From: an uncultured bacterium
GTDB taxonomy: Bacteria; Bacteroidota; Ignavibacteria; UBA10030; BY39
Assembly (NCBI GenBank): GCA_937967455.1
Contig: CALCJK010000011.1
Coordinates: 107,924-171,923 of the forward strand
Direction of reading: 5' to 3'
DNA: 64,000 bases
In this document: positions 18,598 through 26,699 of the stretch, piece after piece
Layout of the letters: each line of letters opens with the position of its first letter
Position numbering within the stretch: the stretch's first letter is position 1
The notes under the pieces: generated by a model
Database searches by the model: none
What the model was told of the DNA's origin: nothing
The model's input: only the letters and a program-made list of their open reading frames with translations
Made by a program: the position numbers and the translations under genes

Positions 18598-20022
18598 ATG
18601 AAAATGAAAGATATATTTATAACGGATAACTTTTTATTGCATAACAACACAGCAATCGAGCTATATAATCGATTTGCCAAAAATAAGCCAATTATTGATT
18701 ATCATTGTCATCTTTCACCAAAACTAATTGCAGAGGATCATCAATTTAAAAATCTAACTGAGATCTGGCTGGCTGGCGACCATTACAAATGGCGAGCTAT
18801 GCGAACAGCAGGCGTGAATGAAAAATATATTACTGGTAATTCAACCGATTGGCAAAAATTCCAGAAATGGGCTACTGTTGTCCCAAAAACAATTCGAAAT
18901 CCTCTCTACCATTGGACTCATATGGAACTTAAAAATCCATTTGGTATATCTGATGTTTTACTAAATGAAAGTACAGCAAAATATATCTGGGAAAAATGCA
19001 ACGAAAAGCTTAAACAAAAAGATTTTTTTGCACAAGGTCTTATCCAGAAAGCTAATGTTGAAGTTATCTGTACAACTGATGATCCAGTCGATAATCTTGA
19101 ATACCATAAAATTCTAAAAAAAGATAAAAATTTTAAAGTAAAAATTCTTCCTGCATTTCGAGCAGATAAAGCACTTAACATAGAAAAATGTAATGATTTC
19201 ATAAATTACATTCATAAAATTTCTGAAGTTTCGAATGTAAATATTAATTCTTATAAGCAATTTATTAAAGCTGTCGAAAAAAGGCATAATTATTTCCACT
19301 CGATGGGTTGCCGACTTTCAGATCATGGACTCGAGACAGTTTATGTCGAAGATTATAATGAAAAGGAAATAGAAAATATTTTTTCGTTAGCTCTAACAAA
19401 AAAGAAATTGGATTATGAATCAGTCTTAAAATTTAAATCAGCAGTCCTTTATGAATTATGCAGGATGGATGCAGAGAAAGGATGGGTTCAACAATTTCAT
19501 CTTGGTGCTGTTCGAAACACAAATCCAAGAATGTTTAAGAAATTAGGACCTGATACAGGTTACGATTCTATTGGTGAGTTCCCAATTGCGCAACCACTAA
19601 TTAAGCTTTTTGCGCGTCTTGAATCCGAAAACTTACTTACCAAAACAATAATCTACAATTTAAATCCTGCTCAAAATGATGTTGTTGCCACATTAATCGG
19701 TAATTTCCAGGATGGGAAAATCGCGGGTAAAATCCAGTTTGGTAGTGCCTGGTGGTTCCTAGATCAAAAAGATGGCATCGAAAAACAACTAAATTCTCTT
19801 TCGAATATGGGTTTATTAAGTCAGTTCGTTGGTATGTTAACTGATTCTCGGAGTTTCCTTTCTTATTCAAGGCATGAGTATTTCAGAAGAATCCTTTGCA
19901 ATTTGCTTGGAGATGAAATGGAAAAAGGCATTATTCCAAAAGATTTTAATTTAATAGGTCAAATGATAGAAAATATATGTTATTATAATGCAAGAAATTA
20001 TTTTGATTTTTTTGAAAATTAA
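18598..20022 (+). CDS. uxaC: Glucuronate/galacturonate isomerase
   Basis: Isomerises D-galacturonate to D-tagaturonate and D-glucuronate to D-fructuronate, the first cytoplasmic step after import. The 474-residue length is standard. The metal-binding motif DYHCHLSP near residue 35 and the C-terminal block LTDSRSFLSYSRHEYFRR are hallmarks of UxaC in the amidohydrolase superfamily. Two in-frame ATG codons lie 6 bases apart at the start; the first follows TTAGG and is used here. The gene is 11 bases after the kinase gene and 24 bases before the tagaturonate epimerase gene, so the two steps are encoded next to each other. Confidence 0.95.
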   Translation: MKMKDIFITDNFLLHNNTAIELYNRFAKNKPIIDYHCHLSPKLIAEDHQFKNLTEIWLAGDHYKWRAMRTAGVNEKYITGNSTDWQKFQKWATVVPKTIRNPLYHWTHMELKNPFGISDVLLNESTAKYIWEKCNEKLKQKDFFAQGLIQKANVEVICTTDDPVDNLEYHKILKKDKNFKVKILPAFRADKALNIEKCNDFINYIHKISEVSNVNINSYKQFIKAVEKRHNYFHSMGCRLSDHGLETVYVEDYNEKEIENIFSLALTKKKLDYESVLKFKSAVLYELCRMDAEKGWVQQFHLGAVRNTNPRMFKKLGPDTGYDSIGEFPIAQPLIKLFARLESENLLTKTIIYNLNPAQNDVVATLIGNFQDGKIAGKIQFGSAWWFLDQKDGIEKQLNSLSNMGLLSQFVGMLTDSRSFLSYSRHEYFRRILCNLLGDEMEKGIIPKDFNLIGQMIENICYYNARNYFDFFEN

Positions 20023-20046
20023 TGTAACAAAGGAGCTTATCATAAA

Positions 20047-21600
20047 ATGACAGTGCAACAGATTATATCATCAGTAGTTGAATCTAATTTAAGTGGTAAA
20101 AGAGTTATCTATGGGTATAATGGATACAAAATTTTCATTTATCCAAAATCTCTTAGAATGCATAATGGAGAATTATTCTTTATAGGTCGTGAACAAAGTA
20201 ATAAATTCCTATATATCATAACCGAAGATTATAAAAACTTCAAAATCGGAGAATTTAAAGGAACACCTATTCCAAGAGAGGTTTTTGGATTTAATCTTAA
20301 AGCGATGAGAGTTGAGATGGATCATAAAAATGCGTTGTTAATTAATGAGCTTTTCCCGTTTACAAAACCTGTTGTTATTGGGAAAGTAGATTCGTTTGGT
20401 TTCGGTGATAGGTTAGGAATTGCAAATCCTGCTCATATCCAAGCACTTGAAATATCACATATGAAACCAATTCTCGCACAACAATCGATTCGAGAACTTA
20501 AACGCACAAAACGTACTCCAGAGGAAGTTCTCGACGCAGCAATCTGGGCTGTATTTCAGGAAGGATATACAATGGGCTATGGTGCAGATGCAGATCATTT
20601 AAAAACAACTGATGATATTGATAGAATGGCTCAAGCTGGATTTACAATGTTTACATTTGATCCAAGTGCATATGTTATAAATAATGCAACAAAAATGAAT
20701 ACAAACGAGTTAAAGGAATACTTTACAAACATCAATAACGGTGAATTTAATCTTGAATCGGTAATGTTAAGATATGCTAATCAATCATTCCGGATTGATG
20801 ATGAAACCACTCTGTTCCCAACTGATATCGAAATATTACGTGCATTTGTAAAATATGGTGGCGTTATTAAACATACAACTCAGCTATACCGTTATCTTAA
20901 AAGTAAGTATAGGGATGTTAAATCAGAAGTGGAACTATCTGTTGATGAAACTGATATACCAACTTCGCCTTTTGAGCATCTGTTTATTGCAAATGAATTA
21001 AAACTTCAAAATGTAGAACTTGTAAGTTTAGCCCCCAGATTTATTGGCGACTTTGAGAAAGGAATCGATTACAAAGGGGACATTAAAGAATTTATTCGAG
21101 AATACAAGCAACATGTAAGTATTTCAAAAATCTATGGTGGTTATAAAATAAGTATACATTCAGGTAGCGATAAATTCAGTATTTATAATGCTATAGGTAA
21201 ATTAAAATTAGGTAATGTACATGTTAAAACGGCTGGTACAAGTTATCTTGAAGCATTAAGAACAATTGCTGCTGTAAAGCCGGATTTAATCAAAGAAATT
21301 TTAGATTTTGCTCGTGAGCATTATTTGCAAGAAAAAAATTCTTATCATGTTTCAGCTGATTTAAATAAAGTACCTGCTGCGAAGGATTGCAGTAATGCTC
21401 AATTACTTGAACTATTCAACGATGATAATGCACGTCAGGTTTTTCATGTAACCTTTGGTAAAGTTTTAACAGCTCAAGACGTAAACAGTAATTACATTTT
21501 CCGCGACCGAATCAAGAAGTGTCTTGAAGAAAATGAAGAACTCCACTATGAAAATCTGATCAAGCATTTTCGTCGGCATCTTGAACCTTTTAAAAATTGA
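20047..21600 (+). CDS. uxaE: Tagaturonate/fructuronate epimerase
   Basis: Epimerises tagaturonate to fructuronate, which joins the galacturonate and glucuronate branches without a tagaturonate reductase. The 517-residue protein matches the UxaE family as I know it; recognisable blocks include VDSFGFGDRLGIANPAH, PILAQQSIREL and GYTMGYGADADHLKTTDDI, the last rich in likely metal ligands. AAAGGAG precedes the ATG. It directly follows uxaC. No uxaB-type tagaturonate reductase or uxaA altronate dehydratase is in the window, so this epimerase probably carries all galacturonate flux here. Confidence 0.88.
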   Translation: MTVQQIISSVVESNLSGKRVIYGYNGYKIFIYPKSLRMHNGELFFIGREQSNKFLYIITEDYKNFKIGEFKGTPIPREVFGFNLKAMRVEMDHKNALLINELFPFTKPVVIGKVDSFGFGDRLGIANPAHIQALEISHMKPILAQQSIRELKRTKRTPEEVLDAAIWAVFQEGYTMGYGADADHLKTTDDIDRMAQAGFTMFTFDPSAYVINNATKMNTNELKEYFTNINNGEFNLESVMLRYANQSFRIDDETTLFPTDIEILRAFVKYGGVIKHTTQLYRYLKSKYRDVKSEVELSVDETDIPTSPFEHLFIANELKLQNVELVSLAPRFIGDFEKGIDYKGDIKEFIREYKQHVSISKIYGGYKISIHSGSDKFSIYNAIGKLKLGNVHVKTAGTSYLEALRTIAAVKPDLIKEILDFAREHYLQEKNSYHVSADLNKVPAAKDCSNAQLLELFNDDNARQVFHVTFGKVLTAQDVNSNYIFRDRIKKCLEENEELHYENLIKHFRRHLEPFKN

Positions 21601-21695
21601 ATTCGCTCATTGGGACTACTGTTGATTTTAGGAACCTATATTGTATCAGATTTTAAATGATTAACAAAAATTAGCAACAAAAAAAGGAGTTAGCT

Positions 21696-24600
21696 ATGAA
21701 ATACTTAAAACTTTTCCTGGCTTTATGTTTGACTGTTTTATTTATGTCAAACATTTTACTCGCTCAAAATCTGGGCGATTATCGTAGCAAAATCTCAGGC
21801 AACTGGGGCGATGCTTCAACCTGGGAAGTGTACGACGGCACAAACTGGATTGATGCAACAAATCCACCTGATGGAAGTTCAGGCACAATTACAATCCAAT
21901 CGGGACATAATGTCAATGTAGCTTCAGCTTTGAGTGTGACTGGTGCAAATGTAGTTGTAGATGGATATCTAAAAAATTCATCAAGCATTACACTTACTGT
22001 ACCTGGAACTTTTACATTCAATAGTGGAAGCACATATGAACATGCCATCAACGGTGGAAATATACCAATCTCAACTTGGAATACCGGTTCCACTTGTAAA
22101 ATAACTGGAACAACAAGCGCAACATCATTTTCAGGTGGATCGAATCAGAATTTTTACCATTATATCTGGGACTGTCCACTACAAACTGCTAATACTGGAT
22201 TAAGCTGGTCTGGCAACACCATTTATGGGAATATAATAATTAAAAGTACCGGGGCTTCTAATAGAGTCCAAATGTGTACAGGTAATGCAACTGTTAACAT
22301 TATGGGCGATATTATTCAGGAAGCTGGTCAATTTTCATCGAATGGTTCAAGCTCTACTTTTACTGTTACAATAAACACATACGGTAATATTATTGTTAAC
22401 GGCGGAAATTTCTCGATTAGTAGAGGAACTGGTCCAACAGTTACATGGAACCTTTATGGCGATGTTTCGTTGAATAATGCAACGACACAAAATTCAGCTC
22501 CAACAAAAGCTAAGTTTGTATTTGCAAAAGCAGGTTTGCAACAGTTTGCATTATCAAATGTAACTTTTTCCGGAACAGTACCATTTGAGATAAGTAGCAC
22601 TTCAACAGTTAATCTGAATTTTGGACCTATAACATATTCAAGCGGTGGACCTCAATTTAATGTGTATGGCATTTTAAATGCTGGAAATAGCGTGATTGGT
22701 GGAAATGCAACTTTTACTCTCAATGATGGTGCTGCTTTCCATTCTGGGCATGCTGATGGGATTAATGGAAACCTGGTTACATCTGGTGCAAAAACTTTAA
22801 GTAGTGCCGCAAATTATATCTTTGATGGAACAATGGCGCAAGTTACAGGCACATTGCTTCCAGCCTCTATTAACGAATTAACGATTAATAACAACTCTGG
22901 TGTTACCTTGAGCGGATCAACTACAGTTAACGGTACACTTTACTTGAACAATGGTATCCTTTACAGTGGTACTTATGCTTTAATTGCTAATGGAGATATT
23001 TCTGGTGGTTCAGCTTCTAGTTATGTAGAGCCAAAACTATCAAGATTATATAATTCAATTGGCTCAAAACTCTTCCCAATCGGCGCAGGTGGTAATTACA
23101 GACCCGTAAATCTAAACTTTACTCAACTCACAGGCACAAGTACTGTTACAGTAGAACAATTCGAAACTGCTCTGTCAGGTGATATTCCACCAAATGTTTT
23201 CTTATTTGGTGATCGCTACTGGAATGTTTCAGAATCAGGTGGTAGTGATTATATTTATGATATAACTTTCGATGGCACTGGATTCACTCCATCTGGACCT
23301 CCTGTTATATTAAAGAAAGATGGAGAAGTATTTACTACTATCCCTGCTCAAGAACCCCTCTACACTGCAACTGGTTTAACAAGCTTCAGCGACTTTGCTA
23401 TCGGAGCTAAAAAAGTTTACACAATAACTGCAACTGCTGGACCGAATGGTTCAATCTCTCCTTCTGGCGATGTCGTTGTTGAATATGGAACTGATCAATT
23501 ATTTACAATCACTCCAGATCCAAATTATATGGTGGATAATGTGCTCGTAGATGGCTCTCCTGTTGGATCTGTAACCGAATATACTTTTACAAATGTTATG
23601 GATAATCACACAATTCATGCAGAATTTAAGTTACTCTCTCATCCTTTAAGTGTATCCATCGTTGGTAATGGTTCGGTTACAAAAGATCCAGATTTAATTG
23701 AATATCCTCACGGAACTGAAGTGACTTTAACTGCATATCCTGAAACTGGTTGGAGTTTCGCCGGATGGAGTGGTGATGTTATCTCAACAGATAATCCAAT
23801 TCAGATTACAATGGACGGTCCAAAGAATATCACTGCCACATTTACTATTAATAAGTATCCTCTAAATGTAACAATTGTCGGAAATGGTACAATAATAAAA
23901 GAGCCTGATTTGCCTCTTTATGATTATAATACCGAAGTGACATTAATCGCTGTTCCAGCCGAAGGTTGGTCGTTTGAGGCATGGAGTGGAGATGTTATCT
24001 CTGTTGATGATACAATAGTTATTACTATGAATCAGGCAAAGGATATTACCGCTACTTTCTCAATCAATAAATATACTCTAAATGTAACTATAAATGGAGA
24101 AGGTGATGTAACAATAGTTCCTGATTTACCACTCTACGATCACGGCACTGAGGTAACTCTTACTGCAATTTCAGATGTTGGTTGGTCGTTTGGTGGTTGG
24201 AGTGGTGACGTTATCTCAACAGATAATCCATTAATTCTAATAATGGATAGCGATAAACAATTAACAGCGACATTTAACAAGGTAGCGACCGCAAAATATC
24301 GCAGCTTTATTCCAGAGGATATTGTAGCTCTGGATGAAAAGGGTAAGGTACCAAAAGCAGTAAAGCGCAAACCAATTGGTGCTTACTGGGAATTTGTACT
24401 TGTTAATAATACTGGTTTCGAACAAAGTGAATTGCACATTCAATTCAAGAACGATGTAGCATTTACACGTGGTTTAACTGCTGAACCGTTCACATCAGTC
24501 AGCGGAGATACAAAAAAGAAATTTAATTTCACAGGTGCAACAGTTGCAGCCGGAGAAACCGTCATTGTAAAAGGTTATAGCACTAAAGGTAAAGCGCAAC

Positions 24601-25619
24601 AAATTAAAAAAGCTTATTTCGGCACAACTGAACCAAAACCAAATCCTGCTGTTAATTTGAATCCAAACTTCCAGAAATTTGAACTACCAATGCCAACATA
24701 TGCAAATCTGATTGATGAAGTGTTCAATGATGTAGGTGGAATGGTTGTTGGTAAAGTGAGATCTGATTCTGCAAACTTCTATGGCTGGGTAAAGTTTGGT
24801 AAAGCAGGAGATATACAAAAATCATTATACAGCAAAAAAGTTGATGAAGGAATTCATACTGGTGATCCAAGATACTTTGATTACTTTAGTAATGATAAAA
24901 AATTTGTAAAAGAACAGAAAAGCTTGCCACCAAATAAACACGATAATGTTCTGTTTGCTGAAATTGTCGCTTTAAAACTTGCTATTGCTGCCAGTGCAAC
25001 CGGTCATACAGAAGATGGCGGCGGATTTGGTGAACTTGAATATGTTGGTGATTATGGTTTGTTCTATGGTAAAACTATCAGCGAAATCGCAGAAATAGCA
25101 AGCGAAGCTATGACTATGTACACTGGCAACCCGGCTGATTACGATTACTTCTATGATGTCATCCGTCAGATTAATGAAGCATTTACCGGTCCAATAGATA
25201 CAATCGCCTTTGGAACCAAGACAATTTTAACCGGTATCAGGACTATCGAAGATGTTGATTTCCTGATTGAGAATTCATTAAGAGAAAAAGTAATAATAGC
25301 TTCCTCTAATAATTATGATGTTGAAATTCCAAGCTCTTTCGATTTAGCACAAAACTATCCAAACCCGTTCAACCCAACTACTACAATTGGGTTCTCTCTC
25401 CCAGAAGATGCTATCGTGAGCTTGAAAGTTTACAACATCCTCGGTCAGGAAGTTGCAACTCTTGCTGATAAAGAACTCTTCACAGCAGGTCACAACGAAG
25501 TTGATTTTGATGCTATTAATCTGACCTCAGGTGTATACTTCTACCGCATCACTGCCGAAGTAGTTGGCGATGAGATGCAAAAATTTACTCAAGTTAAGAA
25601 AATGATACTTCTGAAATAA
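21696..25619 (+). CDS. Large secreted T9SS repeat protein
   Basis: A 1307-residue secreted protein of unknown function. It has a signal peptide (about 1-24, ending near LLAQ), a beta-rich N-terminal region with a pattern seen in G8-type surface proteins (WGDASTWEV...TITIQSGHNV), then four InlB-type repeats of about 70 residues (about 574-645, 650-718, 723-791, 794-861; the last three very alike, each with WSFxxWSGDVIS). A non-repetitive region follows, and a type IX sorting tail begins with YPNPFNPTT near residue 1221. No catalytic motif was recognised. It sits between uxaE and a rhamnogalacturonan acetylesterase, so a pectin-binding or adhesive role is possible. AAGGAG lies before the ATG. 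Confidence 0.88.
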   Translation: MKYLKLFLALCLTVLFMSNILLAQNLGDYRSKISGNWGDASTWEVYDGTNWIDATNPPDGSSGTITIQSGHNVNVASALSVTGANVVVDGYLKNSSSITLTVPGTFTFNSGSTYEHAINGGNIPISTWNTGSTCKITGTTSATSFSGGSNQNFYHYIWDCPLQTANTGLSWSGNTIYGNIIIKSTGASNRVQMCTGNATVNIMGDIIQEAGQFSSNGSSSTFTVTINTYGNIIVNGGNFSISRGTGPTVTWNLYGDVSLNNATTQNSAPTKAKFVFAKAGLQQFALSNVTFSGTVPFEISSTSTVNLNFGPITYSSGGPQFNVYGILNAGNSVIGGNATFTLNDGAAFHSGHADGINGNLVTSGAKTLSSAANYIFDGTMAQVTGTLLPASINELTINNNSGVTLSGSTTVNGTLYLNNGILYSGTYALIANGDISGGSASSYVEPKLSRLYNSIGSKLFPIGAGGNYRPVNLNFTQLTGTSTVTVEQFETALSGDIPPNVFLFGDRYWNVSESGGSDYIYDITFDGTGFTPSGPPVILKKDGEVFTTIPAQEPLYTATGLTSFSDFAIGAKKVYTITATAGPNGSISPSGDVVVEYGTDQLFTITPDPNYMVDNVLVDGSPVGSVTEYTFTNVMDNHTIHAEFKLLSHPLSVSIVGNGSVTKDPDLIEYPHGTEVTLTAYPETGWSFAGWSGDVISTDNPIQITMDGPKNITATFTINKYPLNVTIVGNGTIIKEPDLPLYDYNTEVTLIAVPAEGWSFEAWSGDVISVDDTIVITMNQAKDITATFSINKYTLNVTINGEGDVTIVPDLPLYDHGTEVTLTAISDVGWSFGGWSGDVISTDNPLILIMDSDKQLTATFNKVATAKYRSFIPEDIVALDEKGKVPKAVKRKPIGAYWEFVLVNNTGFEQSELHIQFKNDVAFTRGLTAEPFTSVSGDTKKKFNFTGATVAAGETVIVKGYSTKGKAQQIKKAYFGTTEPKPNPAVNLNPNFQKFELPMPTYANLIDEVFNDVGGMVVGKVRSDSANFYGWVKFGKAGDIQKSLYSKKVDEGIHTGDPRYFDYFSNDKKFVKEQKSLPPNKHDNVLFAEIVALKLAIAASATGHTEDGGGFGELEYVGDYGLFYGKTISEIAEIASEAMTMYTGNPADYDYFYDVIRQINEAFTGPIDTIAFGTKTILTGIRTIEDVDFLIENSLREKVIIASSNNYDVEIPSSFDLAQNYPNPFNPTTTIGFSLPEDAIVSLKVYNILGQEVATLADKELFTAGHNEVDFDAINLTSGVYFYRITAEVVGDEMQKFTQVKKMILLK

Positions 25620-25640
25620 TTACTGTTCTCTTCATAGGTT

Positions 25641-25766
25641 GCTGCCATTGTGGTTCGGCGTTATTCTGAACGAGTCCACCTAAGGTGGACTCGTGAAGAA
25701 TCTGAATCAAGCAGAATTGTTGAAATCTTGGTCATCGCTCAGAATGATAAAGAGCACAATGGCAGC
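25641..25766. repeat. MITE-like palindromic element
   Basis: A 126-base non-coding segment bounded by perfect 12-base inverted repeats, GCTGCCATTGTG at 25641-25652 and CACAATGGCAGC at 25755-25766. Inside is a nearly perfect hairpin at 25670-25694: 12 paired bases each side of a single central base. Between them stands TTCTGA...GAAGAATCTGA, which resembles the short repeats clustered at 28800-31260. There is no reading frame. It fills the gap between the repeat protein and the acetylesterase gene. Confidence 0.6.
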
Positions 25767-25789
25767 CCTATCTTAAAATATCTACCAAA

Positions 25790-26533
25790 ATGAAAAATAT
25801 TTTAGTCCCAATAATAATCATTATCTCACTCTTCATCCTTTCATTTCTCCCAGCGGGTAAAGTCACAGTTTTTATGATTGGTGATTCTACAATGGCAGAC
25901 AAACCTACCGAAGACAATCCTGAAAGAGGTTGGGGGCAAATGTTTCCGTTATTTTTTGATACCACAATTGTTATAGAAAACCATGCAAAAAACGGAAGAA
26001 GCACAAAAACCTTCATCTCAGAAAATCGTTGGCAGAAAGTGTTTGAGAAGTTGAAACCTGGCGACTATGTTATAATTCAATTTGGCCACAACGACCAAAG
26101 CAAGGAAAAAATTGAACGTTATACATCTCCTGAGGATTATAGAAAAAGCCTTATCAAATTTGTTAATGAAACCCTTGAGAAAAAAGGAAAACCAATACTC
26201 TGCACTCCTATCGTGCGAAGAAGATTTGATGAAAAGGGAAATTTCTATGATACACATGGTGTATATCCTGATATAGTTCGGGAAGTTGCAAAAGAATTTA
26301 ATGTGCCTTTGATAGATATGCATAAACAAAGCGAGGAACTGTTGTGTGAATCTGGACCTGATAGCTCAAAAAAGCTGTTTTTATGGATTGAACCTGGTGT
26401 GTATAAATTACTGCCCCAGGGTAAAAAGGATAATACACATTTTAGTGAATTTGGCGCCCTAAAAATGGCTGAATTAGCAGTCGAAGAAATTAAAAAACTG
26501 AATCTGGATTTGAAAAATTATTTAAAAAAGTAA
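25790..26533 (+). CDS. Rhamnogalacturonan acetylesterase, SGNH hydrolase (CE12-like)
   Basis: Removes acetyl groups from the rhamnogalacturonan backbone of pectin. The 247-residue protein has an N-terminal hydrophobic export signal (about 1-22) and the SGNH blocks in order: GDSTMAD near residue 31 with the nucleophile serine, an NGRST block near 68, GHND near 101, and DNTHFSEFGA near 214 with the catalytic aspartate and histidine. This is the usual arrangement of RhgT/YxiM-type CE12 enzymes. It has no type IX tail, so it may act in the periplasm. It follows a 126-base palindromic element and is probably the last true pectin enzyme of the locus. Confidence 0.88.
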   Translation: MKNILVPIIIIISLFILSFLPAGKVTVFMIGDSTMADKPTEDNPERGWGQMFPLFFDTTIVIENHAKNGRSTKTFISENRWQKVFEKLKPGDYVIIQFGHNDQSKEKIERYTSPEDYRKSLIKFVNETLEKKGKPILCTPIVRRRFDEKGNFYDTHGVYPDIVREVAKEFNVPLIDMHKQSEELLCESGPDSSKKLFLWIEPGVYKLLPQGKKDNTHFSEFGALKMAELAVEEIKKLNLDLKNYLKK

Positions 26534-26551
26534 AGTTAATGAAACAAAAAT

Positions 26552-26578
26552 GTAAAGTATTTACTTTACTAGTAAAGT
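26552..26578. promoter_or_regulatory. Palindromic site upstream of a secreted protein gene, possible operator
   Basis: The heptamer GTAAAGT occurs at 26552-26558, inverted at 26563-26569 and direct again at 26572-26578; the last two form a perfect 16-base palindrome ACTTTACTAGTAAAGT at 26563-26578. A further direct copy lies at 26530-26536, overlapping the stop of the acetylesterase gene. The site is 122 bases before the next start codon. No T-run follows, so it is not an obvious intrinsic terminator; a regulator-binding site is possible. Confidence 0.4.
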
Positions 26579-26699
26579 GGAAAATCTAAAATTATTTAAC
26601 TACTTTAAATTGCAAAAAAAGGATTTATAATAATATAAAATGAATAAAAAATAAACGTATTATTAATTAACAAACAATTAACAACAAAAGGAATTAGTA

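Noticed and set aside
21601..21695. Terminator between uxaE and the large secreted protein
   Set aside because: No stem followed by a T-run could be found; the gap is only AT-rich leader.
24140..24443. Frames antisense to the InlB-type repeats of the 1307-residue protein
   Set aside because: They arise from the repeat composition on the coding strand.
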